Positions 32,736-44,412 of a stretch of 64,000 nt of DNA are shown piece after piece; the stretch's first letter is position 1; every line of letters begins with the position of its first letter. The DNA comes from Bactericera cockerelli. Taxonomy: Eukaryota; Arthropoda; Insecta; Hemiptera; Triozidae. The notes beneath the pieces are model-generated. The model did not search any database and was not told where the DNA came from. It was given only the letters and a program-made list of their open reading frames with translations. Position numbers and translations under genes: made by a program. The DNA lies in the NCBI GenBank assembly GCA_024516035.1, contig CM044963.1:24453435-24517434 (forward strand). The letters are read 5' to 3'.

Positions 32736-33084
32736 GAGGAAAAATCTGTATTGTATAAAATCAGCAACATTATCAGAAGAAAACGTTTGATGACCATAAG
32801 AATTTTTTTTTGTGAATTGAGTACTTTTATTTATTCGTACAAGAATGATATTTAAAAGAGAAAAAGAAAGAAAGCAAGACAGAGATAGAGGAAATGAGTG
32901 AGAGAGATAAGGAGGCGGAGGGTAGGAGAGAGAGAGGGAGATAGTGGAAAGTATAATAGAAGTAAAAAAATGAGTACTACATCCTAAGTAAATCTTAAGT
33001 ACACAGTAGAAATAATGTACAAACTCGAAGATCAGAATTAAGAGTAGAAAAGAATACATCTATACATTCATAGTAAAAAATTTA

Positions 33085-33155
33085 AAGTACCTAGCTGGTG
33101 TACGAACCAAGGTCACCTGTGTGCAGTGCGTTCACCACTTGACCACAGTGACAGT
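33085..33155 (-). mobile_element. SINE family C head remnant
   Basis: About 70 bp resembling the tRNA-like head (GTCACTGTGGTCAAGTGGTG on the minus strand, CCTTGGTTCG as B box). Confidence 0.5.
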
Positions 33156-33159
33156 AATT

Positions 33160-33640
33160 GAGTATGAGAAGGAATGAAGTATCCTCAATTCCTCAGCACT
33201 GTACTGTAGAATCCTCATCACAGTACTGTAGAATCCTCATCAGATTAAATGAGTTCCAAGTGAGGAAGAATGAGGGATAGAGGGAAAGTATGAGGGAGAG
33301 AGAGAACTAATGAAAGAGAGGGTGCAATGAAAGAAGAATACGTAGGTAGGCAGGGGGATAAGAAGAAAAGAGAGAGGGTGAGAGAGGTAGAAGAGGGAGA
33401 GAAAGAAGGAGATGAAGAAAAGGCGGGAGAGATACAGGATGTGCTAGGGAGAGGGAGAAAATGGCTTCGGTTTGTTTTCTTACCTCACGAGGTAAGATTG
33501 GAGTGAGAGGGATAATTTACTTAATTAAGTGCTTTCGGGGGAATTTCTGAAGCGCGAGAATTTTGGCCCCAAGGTAATAGGGAGATTTTAGTGTCGGAGG
33601 GGACATTTCAACGCGAGAGGGGAAGAGACTTTTAAGAGAG
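33160..33640. other. No gene seen; purine-rich
   Basis: GA-rich DNA with a direct repeat of CACAGTACTGTAGAATCCTC near 33200-33240. Confidence 0.5.
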
Positions 33641-33967
33641 AGGGAAAATTTGTTTACGTATTTTCATTGTTTGAATTAGCTCGAGATATAGGGTGGGGGA
33701 GAAGGGAGGGAGATTTGGTGGGGAGAGACATATACTGGGTGAGAAATGGGAGAGATAAGAGAGAGGTGTTGAAATACTGGGGGGTAGAGAGACTCAATAC
33801 CTTTGAGACTTCATCTGGGTAAGATGAGCGTGAGCCATGATTTGTCATGACACTCATGACCAAGTCAAGAGTCGAAAGACAGGATCATTGGTGTGACCAT
33901 ATCCCCACCCAATATTTTTTTTTTTTTAATTTGGGTTTGACGTTGCTTTCAACTGCATGGTCATATC

Positions 33968-34148
33968 TGTGATAATATTGGAGAATTTGAACCAGTGTTA
34001 CTTCGGCCAGTCTTCCTCTGAGCAGACTGGTCCAACGATCCCATTCTCCAACTGACACTCTTCAGCTACACATCATTCTTGTACTTTAAAACTTTTCCCA
34101 AGTCCTAATAAAATAATGTACAAACGTTCACATCTATTTTTCATTTCA
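33968..34148 (+). repeat. 5' LTR of the gypsy element
   Basis: A 181-bp direct repeat of 36752-36932 starting TGTGATAATATTGG and ending TTTCA, with an AATAAA signal near its end. It is flanked on the left by ATATC (33963-33967), matching ATGTC after the 3' LTR with one change, which fits a 5-bp target-site duplication. No primer-binding site complementary to a tRNA is evident after it. Confidence 0.93.
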
Positions 34149-34150
34149 AT

Positions 34151-35776
34151 TTAAAGTACAAAAATTGTCGTATTCAACCCGAACGCTTTGCTGTAGAGCC
34201 TACTTCTACATCAGCAGACAAGCAATGGTTGCACTGGAAGAAAACGTTCCAGAACTTTGTCGCTAAAATCAAAGACGTGACGAGTGAAGACAAGCTGACT
34301 CTTCTGACAAATTTTCTTGCACCTAACGTCTACGCCTTCATTGACAACAAATCTACGTTCGCTACAGCCCTTGCCGCTCTCGAATCATTATACGTCAAAC
34401 CTAAGAATGTCATCTATGCCCGACATTGCTTAGCAACGCGTCTACAGAACTCTGGTGAAACTGTCGACCAGTACCTACAAGTGTTGAAGCAAATGAGCAA
34501 GGAGTGCAATTTTGAAGCCGTCACAGCTGATACCTACACACAAGAGTATGTTCGTGATGCGTTTATCAGCGGGTTATCAAGCAACCGCATTCGACAGCGC
34601 CTCCTTGAGAGCAATACTCTCACTCTAGATGAAACTTTCAATCAAGCCCGAGCTATGGAGCTGGCTGAATTTCAATCGTCTAGTTACCAGACTAGTTGTG
34701 TGCCCAATGTCACTGCATCTCAAAATTTAGAATCCACTGACAATACTGTGGCCTTTACTTCCAAGACTTGTTACTTTTGTGGTAAACAGTGGCATCCCCG
34801 GTCGTCTTGTCCTGCCAAGGAGGCACAATGTTCTATTTGTTCGAAGACAGGACATTACGGGAAAGTCTGTCAGTCAAAGCTATTCACTCAATCAGCACAT
34901 AAGCCGCGACACAACAAGACTTCTGCTGCTCTGACATGTTATACTGCTCCTGTTACTGCGGCGTCACCCAACAGTTTACAAAAGTCTACTATTGATATCA
35001 CCGTCAACAATATACCTCTCAAAGCTCTTGTCGATACTGGTTCAACACTCGGTTTCATAAGCCAAGCTCTAGTGTCCAGATGTAAAATCAAACCATTACC
35101 TTACTCTGGTAAAATAAGTATGGCTAACTCTTCCTTGTCCACGGACATTTCTGGACAATGTAAAGTGACATTACAAGTGTTCAACAACACCTACCAGAAT
35201 GTTACTTTGCTGATCATGTCCAATCTCTGCTGTGACGTCATACTTGGACATGACTTGCTCCAAGCTCACTCTTCACTCGAGATAGAATTCCACGGTTCAC
35301 GTCCACCATTGAAAATTTGCAACTTGGCTGTTGCTAACGTTGAACCTGTCTCACTATTCTCTAACCTTTCACAAGATTGCTATCCTATAGTTACAAAAAG
35401 CAGGAGACAATCAGACGGAGACAAACAATTTATCCACACCGAAGTAGAACGCATGCTACAAGATGGAATCATTGAACGAAGCAACTCATCCTGGCGCGCT
35501 CAAGCATTCGTTGTACGAGATGGAAGACATAAACCTCGTATGGTAATTGACTATTCTCAAACCATCAATAAGTTCACACATCTAGATGCGTATCCTTTGC
35601 CGAGGATTGAAGATGTCATTGCTAAAGTCTCAACAAACCAAGTGTTCAGTGTGATTGACCTCAAGAGTGCGTATCACCAGATACCTATCATGGACTCGGA
35701 AAAACACTTCACAGCGAAGCCTCAGGAAAACTCTATCATTTTCTTAGAGTTCCTTTTGGCGTTACTAATGGTGTAG
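34151..35776 (+). pseudogene. Gypsy gag-protease-RT fusion frame, 5' end lost, frameshifted
   Basis: The frame is open from right behind the LTR without an ATG at its head. It encodes a capsid-like Gag, two CCHC zinc knuckles (CYFCGKQWHPRSSC and CSICSKTGHYGKVC), an aspartic protease (ALVDTGST with downstream VILGHDLL) and the start of reverse transcriptase (VIDYSQTINKFTHLDAYPLP, then FSVIDLKSAYHQIP). A frameshift near 35715 ends this frame, and RT continues in another frame to the YLDD catalytic box near 35845. Domain order and sequence style fit a Ty3/gypsy element, perhaps the Mag/K02A2.6-like lineage. The missing start and primer-binding site point to a deletion just inside the LTR. Not a functional polyprotein. 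Confidence 0.88.
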
Positions 35777-36738
35777 CAAGCTTCCAGAGAACAATAGACC
35801 GCATCGTTGAAGATGAGAAACTCACAGGCACCTATCCCTATCTTGATGATGTCACAATCTGTGGACGAGATCAGAAGGAGCATGATGAGAATCTGAAGAA
35901 ATTTCTATCAGCCACCGAGAAGTACAATCTTACACTTAATATGGAAAAATGCAAGTTTTCCGTATCTTTTATGTTCAATCAAAAACACAAGAGCAAAATA
36001 AAGAACGAGAAAATAATGAGATGGAGACTCGAACTGGCATGCTTCAACTTCGACATAGTGTATCGTCCTGGTTGTGAGAATGCTCCTGCAGACGCGCTGT
36101 CCCGCATAAGTGCAGCTATCAACTCTCGACCTGACTTGACTTATTTGCAAAATAATCTATGCCACCCCGGTATAACAAGGATGACTCACTGGATCCGAGC
36201 TAAGAACTTACCATTCTCTGTGGAAGAAGTTAGACAAGTGACTAATTCCTGTCGAGTTTGTGCGGAACTGAAACCACGCTATCACAAACATGAAGGCCAG
36301 CTCATCAAGTCTTCAGCTCCATTTGAACGAAGTGATTCACTTCATTGTATACGATCTCTTCTTTGCACAGCAACTCCCCATGAACGTATGTTCAATCATC
36401 CGCGTCGTTCATTCAATGGAAGCTCAATGCCCACTTGGCTGACAAAACCAGGACCCGTTCTAATGAAGAGTTTAAACCGAAGAAGCAAATATGACTCTAT
36501 GGTCGAGGAGGTTGAACTTTTAGATGCCAACAATGAGTATGCTCATGTTCGACTACCTGATGGGAGAGAAACTACGGTTTCGACTCGATATCTGGCTCCT
36601 GCTGGAAACCAATCAAATGACGATATTCCAAACAATGATATTCCTTATGACGACCAACAGAATGATGACAATCCAAACCCCAGAAGATCAACTCGGAACA
36701 AGAGGGCACCCGTTCGTTTCGCAGATCTCAACTTCTGA
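35777..36738 (+). pseudogene. Gypsy RT/RNase H/integrase remnant with internal deletions
   Basis: After the frameshift, sequence encoding the RT palm with YLDD runs to about 35968, then jumps to the end of RNase H (KIKNEKIMRWRLELACFNFD and the PADALSR end). An integrase zinc-binding HHCC domain follows (CHPGITRMTHW ... CRVCAEL). The DDE catalytic core is absent: after APFERSD the frame goes within about 30 codons to the integrase C-terminal region (STRYLAPAG) and a basic end. The frame 35941-36738 stays open across both deletion points, so the deletions kept phase. Total internal length is 2.6 kb, well short of a full element. It is a non-autonomous derivative. Confidence 0.87.
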
Positions 36739-36751
36739 AAGCTGGGGTGAA

Positions 36752-36932
36752 TGTGATAATATTGGAGAATTTGAACCAGTGTTACTTCGGCCAGTCTTCC
36801 TCTGAGCAGACTGGTCCAACGATCCCATTCTCCAACTGACACTCTTCAGCTACACATCATTCTTGTACTTTAAAACTTTTCCCAAGTCCTAATAAAATAA
36901 TGTACAAACGTTCACATCTATTTTTCATTTCA
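36752..36932 (+). repeat. 3' LTR of the gypsy element
   Basis: The second 181-bp LTR is essentially identical to the one at 33968-34148, which implies a recent insertion. It is followed by ATGTC, the presumed target-site duplicate, and then by the rest of the interrupted 5S-derived SINE. No clear polypurine tract is obvious before it beyond AAAGCTGGGGTGA. Confidence 0.93.
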
Positions 36933-37189
36933 ATGTCCGACGAGGGGTGTTACTTCCATTCGCAGAAAACTCACAAACTCGCTACATACATAAACCTCAC
37001 CCAACCTGGGTTGGGTTGGAATGCCAGCATCACGAAATCTTTACCTCGCTAGACGTTGTTTAACTTCGGTGATCCTGCGAGAACCGGTGCATTCAACGCG
37101 CCATCGACGCGACGCTGGCTAGTGAGGTTTTTACATGATGGTAATGTCCACTTTTCTACTATCTCTTCTGCTGGACTTAAACGCACCAT

Positions 37190-37920
37190 AAGATTTTCAA
37201 CCCCAAAGTAGAGTCTCCCTGCATTTGTATAATAAAGCAAAGTCTCCCTGCATTGGGATAATAAAGCAAAGTCTCCTTGCATTAGGATACCAAAACATTA
37301 GGATAATAAAGGAAAGTCTCCTTGCATTAGGATACCAAAGCAAAGTCTCCCTGCATTAGAATGATAAAGGAAAGTCTCCTTGCATTAGGATACCAAAGCA
37401 AAGACTCCCTGCATTAGGATAATACCAAAGCAAAGTCTCCCTACATAAGGATAATAAAGGAAAGTCTCCTTGCATTAGGATAATACCAAAGCAAAGTCTC
37501 CCTGCATTAGGATAATACAAAAGCAAAGTCTCCCTGGATTAGGATAATAAAGGAAAGTCTCCCTCCATTAGGATAATACCAAAGCGAAGTCTCTCTGTAT
37601 TAGGATAATACTAAAGCAAAGTCTTCCTGGATTAGGTAATAGAGGAAAGTCTCCCTGCATTAGGATAATACCAAAGGAAAGTCTTCCTGCATTAGGATAA
37701 TAAAGGAAAGTCTCCCTGCATTAGGATAATACCAAAGCAAAGTCTATCTGCATTAGGATAATAAAGGAAATTCTCCCTCCATTAGGATAATACCAAAGCG
37801 AAGTCTCTCTGCATTAGGATAGTACCAAAGCAAAGTCTCCCTGCATTAGGATAATACCAAAGCAAAGTCTCCCTGTATTAAGATAATACCAAAGCAAAGA
37901 CTCCCAGCATTAGGATAACA
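37190..37920. repeat. Minisatellite, unit about 30-37 bp
   Basis: More than 20 copies of AAGCAAAGTCTCCCTGCATT with AGGATAATACCA linkers, with two unit lengths mixed. It lies just past the split 5S-derived SINE. Confidence 0.92.
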
Positions 37921-38329
37921 AACGGCCCAGTGCTGCCCGAATACGGCAGGATTTATTTAAAATAGCGCTCAGGATAAATAATATCTCCGCAGGATTTTTA
38001 TCAGGAGAAAAACACAACAGGAAACGTACCTCGTAAATAAAGGTAAAGAGGGAGGGAGATGGTGGGAGGGAGTAAGAAATAAGGAGAGAGAGAGAGAGAG
38101 AGAGAGAAAATGAAAGTAGGCGTGGAATTCGTTTAAATATAAAGTAGAGGTAGTAGGAAGAGAGAAGGAAGGAAAAGCGACACATAAAGAGATAGGCGTA
38201 GAACTTCATGAGATAATACTATATGAGAAGTGAAAAGAAGCACCAATAGAAGGCTTAGAAATATACAGAAAATAAAATAAAGGGGAAAAGAAAGAATCAG
38301 TGGGTATAGAATTCTGGAATAGGAAGTAA
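37921..38329. other. No gene seen; GA-rich
   Basis: Includes a short (GA)n run near 38085-38105. Confidence 0.5.
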
Positions 38330-38548
38330 AAGAATAATAATATGGCCTTATTTATACTGCCTAATTAGAACTATTAAGTCCCATCAGCAGTAAGCCTATA
38401 ACCTGCATAAGTGTGGGACTAGTATGTAGTAAAATCCCAAATGTAAAGATAACTTGTCATGTCCTGGCTGGGTTTAAAACCCACGACCTCTGGAATCTCT
38501 GGATTCACAGAGTGCCGCCTTTACCACTGAGCTAACGGGACAGACAAA
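38330..38548 (-). mobile_element. SINE family A, full copy
   Basis: Minus-strand copy with A and B boxes, slightly more diverged than others (GGGTTTTAAACCC in place of the B box core). Confidence 0.85.
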
Positions 38549-38990
38549 TAAGATAAAAATAGGAAGAGAGAAAAACTAGTAAGATAAAAAGACAATTAGA
38601 TAGTATAAAAAGAATAAGAGGTAGAGGGGAACTGTAAAAATTAGAAACAGAGTGTAGGAAATGTCGATAATGAAAAGAAAGAAAAATTAAAATAAGGGAC
38701 AAGAAGAAGAAGAAGAGAAAAGAATAGCAGAAAAAGAATAAACATTTAAGAGGAGATGCAAATTTTGGAATTACAAAATAGAATAGGAAGAGTATTTATT
38801 TTATGTATAAATTCTCCTTAATGTCTTTTCTTTTTCTCTCGTAATAGTATGCTCTATTGACTCTATACCATTTGTTGTGGGAAAATATTTATTGCTCCTA
38901 ATGTACTAAGTAATTATCCCAGTAAATAATACTCATTATAAGACATTAATAATAATACTAGGCATCCAGCAAAACGATAGTAGTGCAACG
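38549..38990. other. No gene seen
   Basis: AT- and A/G-rich DNA up to the LINE fragment. Confidence 0.5.
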
Positions 38991-38999
38991 GGAAGAATA

Positions 39000-40915
39000 A
39001 CAAGACAAGCGCGCCATAAAATATTTAGTGACCAATCCAAGATCCTTCTGGGCTTATGTTAAGAACAAAAAACAGGTACGTGATCTTCCAAGCATAATGT
39101 TCCTTGATAATACTGTAGCAAGCGACAACATTGATATTGCCAATTTATTTGCTAAGAACTTTGCATCAGTATATTCAGGAGAAGTGTTAGTTCCACCTGA
39201 GTTCCGGTCGGATCACTGGATTGGTTTGAATAAAATAGTTTTAACTCAAAATGAAGTTAAACAAGAATTAATTAATTTGAGTGAGCGGACAGCGGCGGGC
39301 CCGGATGAAATATCAGCATTTTTTTTTATAAAATGTGCAGAGTTTCTCTCTGGTCCTTTGACCCTACTATTCAATAAATCTTTAGAAACTGGAGTATTTC
39401 CTGACAAATGGAAGACTGCATACATAATTCCTATACATAAATCTGGCTTAAAAAAGAATGATATCAGATCATTTCGTCCTGTTTGTAATGCCTCAGTGAT
39501 ACCCAAGATTTTTGAAAAGCTTGTGAGTAACAAATTTACTTCAATTGCAAGTCAGGTTGTGATTGACAACCAGTACGGCTTTATGAGAAATCGGTCTACT
39601 TATAGTAATCTTGTATCTTTTTATAATTTTATTATTAAGAACACTCAAGGAAGCAGTCAAGTAGACACAATATACACCGATTTTTCTAAGGCGTACGACG
39701 TTGTAAGTCACAACCTACTGATTGCAAAGTTATCTTCTATGGGTGTGGCTGGGACATTGCTTGACTGGTTACGCAGCTTCCTTACAAATCGCATTCAAAT
39801 TGTAAGAGTCGACGATGCAAAATCTGACCCCATTGCTGTTAAATCAGGCTGTATGCAGGGGGGGCACATGAGTTCTGTATTATTTTTGTTATTTATAAAT
39901 GATATCAAGGAAATATTCCAGAAAGAATCATTCTGGCTTTTTGCCGATGATTTGAAATTTGCACGTAGGGTTACAGGGCTAGAGGAAGTCTCTCAATTGC
40001 AGGATACGATTTCCCGCCTCCATCACTGGTGCCAGGTGAACCACATGAATCTTAATGTTAAGAAATGTGCTATTGTTACATACCACACCACTAGAAATCC
40101 CATCCTGGCCACATATCATGTCATGGGCGAAACACTGGCTCGACAGACGACGGTGAAGGACCTGGGTGTCACATTTGAAAGCAACCTGAAGTTCACGTCT
40201 CATATTCACAATATCAGAGCTAAAGCTCTTCAAATGTATGGATTTTTAATGAGACACTGCAGGGAGTTCTCGAATGTGACAACATTAAAGGTCCTATACT
40301 TTGCGTATGTCAGGTCAGTGTTAGAGTACGCGTCTGTTGTGTGGTCACCGCATTATGAATACCAAAAACATCTTCTTGAATCGGTGCAGCATAGATTTTT
40401 AAGATTTTTAGCATATAAAATAAATAAAGAATTTATTACAAAAACTCAATATAATACAATAGAAATATCTCATAACATTTTAAATCTTGAATCCAGAAGA
40501 CAAATATATGACCTTACATTTCTCCACAAAATCATAAATAACAAAATCTATGCACCTGATCTCCTCAGTGAAATTCAATTTAAAATTCCTTCAAGAAAAA
40601 CAAGAAATCAAGTCATCTTTAATTTAAGAAAATGTAGCTCAAATATCACTGAATATGCAACAGTACATAGATGTGAAAAGTTGTGGAACCTGGCCGGTGG
40701 TGTTGGAGGTGTGGATATATTTTGCAATAATTCTAATAAAATACTACAATTATTAGAATCAGGCAATTTACCGTTTACCATTTAGTTTATTTAGCTTTTA
40801 GCTTGTAAGTTAGCATATAATTAGTTTTATATTAGTTGTAAGTTTTAATAATGTAATCCCGCGTTTTATAAAATGGACACGCAAGTTCGTAAATTCAATT
40901 AAAAAAAAAAAAAAA
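39000..40915 (+). mobile_element. 5'-truncated jockey/CR1-type non-LTR retrotransposon
   Basis: A 585-codon open frame (39028-40785, opening at a non-ATG codon because the 5' part is missing) encodes VTNPRSFWAYVKNKKQ, then the RT: GPDEISAFFF, IIPIHKSGLKKNDIRSFRPV, TIYTDFSKAYDVVSHNLL (motif A), SGCMQGGHMSSVLF (motif B), FWLFADDLKF (catalytic FADD box) and DLGVTFESNLKFTSHI, then the C-terminal domain to 40785. A 3' UTR of ~115 bp ends in an A-run near 40900. The apurinic endonuclease domain and ORF1 are absent. The intact RT frame suggests a recent copy. The 5' border around 38950-39010 is not exact. It differs clearly from the copy at 25328-26461, so it is a second family. Confidence 0.92.
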
Positions 40916-40919
40916 AAAA

Positions 40920-41716
40920 AATATAGGTAATATATGTACATAATTTTATAAGGACAATAGTAAAGAAGATAAGCAAAGAAAAGTCAAAACATAGAAGAAG
41001 AAGAAGAGTAAGATATGATTGAATAATGAAGAAAGGAATATAAATTTAGAACGAGAACGATAAAAAAGAAACAGGTGAAAAGCAAACAGAGAAAAGCTCA
41101 GAAAGCGATGTAAAAAACAATAAAGATGAACTAGAGAAACCAAGAGATAAGAAAGCAGAGATATTTTTTACGAAGGATACACAAAAAAAGAAAGAGAAAA
41201 AAAATAAGGCAATGACCGAAAAGGATATGGAAAGAGCTAGATATGGGTTTTGTGACTAAATTTATGTGGCACATTTTCCGGGTTTTAATCCAGGCCGCAG
41301 TAATAATTTCAGAGACTAATGGTGGTGTTGGGGATGAAAATAAATATTGTTTCAGTCTGAAAACAACGACATAACATTTTTTATACAAAGGGCAAAGTGG
41401 AAAATAATTTCTTACTCATGAAACAGTTTGAATTTACATATGAAAAGCGTATTACATTCTTAATGATGATTTGATTTCGTTCTGAGGTTACGTTTTGAAA
41501 ATGTTGAGAAAGTTGCTTGCAAGATCGTTAACAACCTCTTGTCAAAAACTTCAGCAAGTACAAAACCTATAATACCTGCTTAATAGATTGTACCCTCGAA
41601 AACATTTTTTGTACAGGTCATATATTCATGGTTCTAGAATTTGGTTCTATGAGCTCCGGATATCTCAGGACAGCCTGCGGTTTTGGCTGTCGAGTGAAGA
41701 CCTAGAATTATTATTT
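40920..41716. other. No gene seen
   Basis: AT-rich DNA between retroposons, A/G-rich to about 41200. Confidence 0.5.
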
Positions 41717-42025
41717 TTATTATTATTATTATTATTAGTATACAACGCTTTATTAGGTATAAATGGACATTATGTACATACAAATAATTAATTTAACAAT
41801 GAAAAAAATGGAAACAATATATACAATGAAAATGAAAAAGAATAGAAAATATATAAAAACATATTTTTTTTTTTTTTTTTTTAGAAACTCTTTATTAGCA
41901 GAACATATATACAGACAAACAATGGTAAAAATTAAATATAAAATTGACAGTATTAATAATATAAACAAGAAAAAAATAAATAAAATATATACATAAGTCC
42001 TAACTAAAGGGCGGGGTTATTTTTT
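41717..42025 (-). mobile_element. Two adjacent family K copies
   Basis: A copy at 41717-41862 and a second at 41863-42025 separated by a T-run, the latter ending AAGGGCGGGGTTATT. Both are minus-strand retroposon tails. Confidence 0.72.
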
Positions 42026-42061
42026 TTTTTTTAATATATCATTTACATAGCTGTATATTCA

Positions 42062-42597
42062 ATCCCCCAAAAAACACTACGTGTACAAATAGTCGTCAAG
42101 TGTTGGAATGATTAAAAAGAACTGATATCAAAAACGTCAATTTTCTATGTTTGAAGGAATTATATTTCACGTAATTAGTCTCTTGATAATTCAACCAAAA
42201 TAATAGCCTCACAACAACAATACACCTTTGAGCAAACTTCGATTTGGTATTTTGAGAATTTAACCAAAAAAATAGCCACTCAACAAAACAATGCTCTTGT
42301 AAGAACAAAACAGTGTGCAGTCAAGGACGTGGTTCTGTAACTATGCAACATTGTTCTTACAAGAGCATTGTTTTGTTGAGTGGCTATTTTTTTGGTTAAA
42401 TTCTCAAAATACCAAATCGAAGTTTGCTCAAAGGTGTATTGTTGTTGTGAGGCTATTATTTTGGTTGAATTATCAAGAGACTAATTACGTGAAATATAAT
42501 TCCTTCAAACATAGAAAATTGACGTTTTTGATATCAGTTCTTTTTAATCATTCCAACACTTGACGACTATTTGTACACGTAGTGTTTTTTGGGGGAT
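42062..42597. mobile_element. Foldback element with 247-bp inverted arms
   Basis: The arms 42062-42308 and 42351-42597 are reverse complements with no mismatch that I found, around a 42-bp spacer. The arms encode the same chance open frame on opposite strands. No transposase. Ends are ATCCCCCAAAAAAC and GTTTTTTGGGGGAT. It may be a long-TIR MITE or foldback transposon; no clear target-site duplication. Confidence 0.93.
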
Positions 42598-42984
42598 ATC
42601 ACTACTTTTTGATTTCATTGATTTTCCTTTGATAGATGAAATAAAAACTAATCAACAATCAACAGATAAAAGAAAATAGACTTTTAATTTAAGGATGTTG
42701 CGATACGCAGTAATATTATAAGACTATCATATAAAATGTTGGGTAATTTATATTGGAGTACGAGTAGTGAGGTGACAGACAGTACCTTGTTTAATGAAAA
42801 AAGTTATAATGAGTTGCATGCTCGAAAATTATATTGTGACCCAAGTACTGTTCTGTAAATAATTACAATCGCAAGTCGCAAGGAGGAAAAAAAACCTTGA
42901 AAAGATGCTGGAAGAATATTTCATAGTACTTGCTGAATATTATTCATAGATAATATCGGAATAATTAAGTACCTCTCTCTGCTG

Positions 42985-43235
42985 GACCCAGTTCTAGAGA
43001 TGGGTATTTGGGTAGTATTGTAATTGTAATACCGAGTATTTCAAAGATCCGGTACCCGGTATGCTACCCGGCCCCGGTGTGTAATACCAAGTATTTAATA
43101 GAACTTCGATACGTCGGTACTTTTGTAACAGTACCCGGTATTTTTTGGGTACTTTTCGGGTACGTTATCCTTATCTTATTACTTTAGATAAGGATAACGT
43201 ATCTATAGTAATAAGATTTGTCTAAATTATTTTAA
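42985..43235. repeat. GTACCCGGTA-rich segment with a 13-bp hairpin
   Basis: CGGTACCCGGTATGCTACCC, GTACCCGGTATTTT and GGGTACTTTTCGGGTACG occur close together, then GTTATCCTTATCT pairs with AGATAAGGATAAC (about 43164-43200). It resembles a piece of a DNA transposon, class not certain. Confidence 0.6.
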
Positions 43236-43694
43236 CGACCAAACTAAATAAAATACCAAATTAATAGTTAGCCTTCAATGAGGTCTTGAACTCCAAGTTT
43301 CAGGTTAAAAGTGTAGTAAGCTAGATTTTAGTATTATTTAAAATTACTATTAATGTTAATTTATTATTGTTATCACAATCAGGAAATAAAAACATACATT
43401 TATTAAAAAAAGGGCTTACTCCTTTTTAATTTAAGTATGAATTTGTGAACAAAAAATAACTAGAATGTAGAAAAAATAGTATTCTACCATATATTCGTAT
43501 GTAAAACAAATTTGAAGAAAATCGGTTCAGTGGTTTTGGAGATACAAATGATTTAGTCGAAAAAATCAAAATTGCCACGTATATACAATGTGAAACAATC
43601 ACGAGGAAGTATTGTGTCCAAAATTGTCACTGTTTTTTTATTTATATTTATATATTATATGGTACATATTTCTAAATTTTGAATGAGATCTATG
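43236..43694. other. No gene seen
   Basis: AT-rich DNA with GAAAATCGGTTCAGTGGTTT near 43518, a phrase common in decayed arthropod transposons. Confidence 0.4.
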
Positions 43695-43709
43695 TAATTT
43701 ACGATTCAA

Positions 43710-44026
43710 TAGTCACTGTGGCAGAGCGAGTTAGCGCGCTAGGCATTGCACACATGGTGACCTGGGTTCGATTCCCAGCGGGGGAGGATTTTTTCTGCTC
43801 TGTACTTGGATGTTCGGGGTCCACTCATACCTCGTGAGGAAAAATGAGTAGTTACTTGTATGAGTAACGACCAGTGGCGGCATTAACAGAGTAAAAAGAA
43901 ATTAATGTAATAGAATAATTCGAAATGTAAAGGAGGCTCTTAGTAATGCTGCGCTACCCACAAAAATTGTGAAGAGTCCTTGTGCTTCACCACAAAGAAA
44001 TTCGTACAATACAAATACAATACAAA
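43710..44026 (+). mobile_element. SINE family C' with 15-bp target-site duplication
   Basis: A 317-bp plus-strand copy flanked by exact repeats of taatttacgattcaa at 43695-43709 and 44027-44041. It carries the second tail type and ends in ACAAATACAAT-like repeats, which fits target-primed retroposition. Confidence 0.95.
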
Positions 44027-44086
44027 TAATTTACGATTCAAAATACAAAAGTATTGATCCAAATGAATGCTTTATTTGGACTCTCA

Positions 44087-44412
44087 GTGGCCAGCGTAAT
44101 GGTTGTATCTACTGCCCGTAGTCCAGACATTTCGAGTTCGATTCCGTGTTGTTGCAGACTTTTCTAATATTTTTTCCCCTCTAAACACGTGAGTCTGGAA
44201 TCACAGCCGTTGTCCAGATATTTCGAGTTCGATTCCCGGTTGTTGCAGACTTTTCTAATATTTTTTTTCCCCTCTAAACACGGAGTCTGGAATCACAGCC
44301 CTACCCAGGCTGGGTGAGGTAAATGTAGGTAGCTGGAACGATTCCCAGCGAATGGAGGGTATAAAACCCCTCGTACTGACTAGTTCAAATCAGGACGTTA
44401 AAACCAAATACA
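44087..44412 (+). mobile_element. SINE family E with an internal duplication
   Basis: Plus-strand copy in which about 85 bp (GTCCAGA..TTTCGAGTTCGATTCC through TTTTCCCCTCTAAACAC) occurs twice, then the shared tail. Confidence 0.8.

Larger units (their letters stand above)
33917..37131 (-). mobile_element. 5S-derived SINE (family F) split by the gypsy element
   Basis: The SINE tail (33917-33967) and the remainder with the 5S-like head (36938-37131) flank the LTR element. Read together without the insert they match the copy at 12838-13084, including GTCATATC followed by CGACG. This confirms the LTR borders and the 5-bp target-site duplication. Confidence 0.85.

Noticed and set aside
42096..42563. 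Two identical proteins on opposite strands
   Set aside because: They are the two arms of the foldback read in mirror image; composition is not protein-like.
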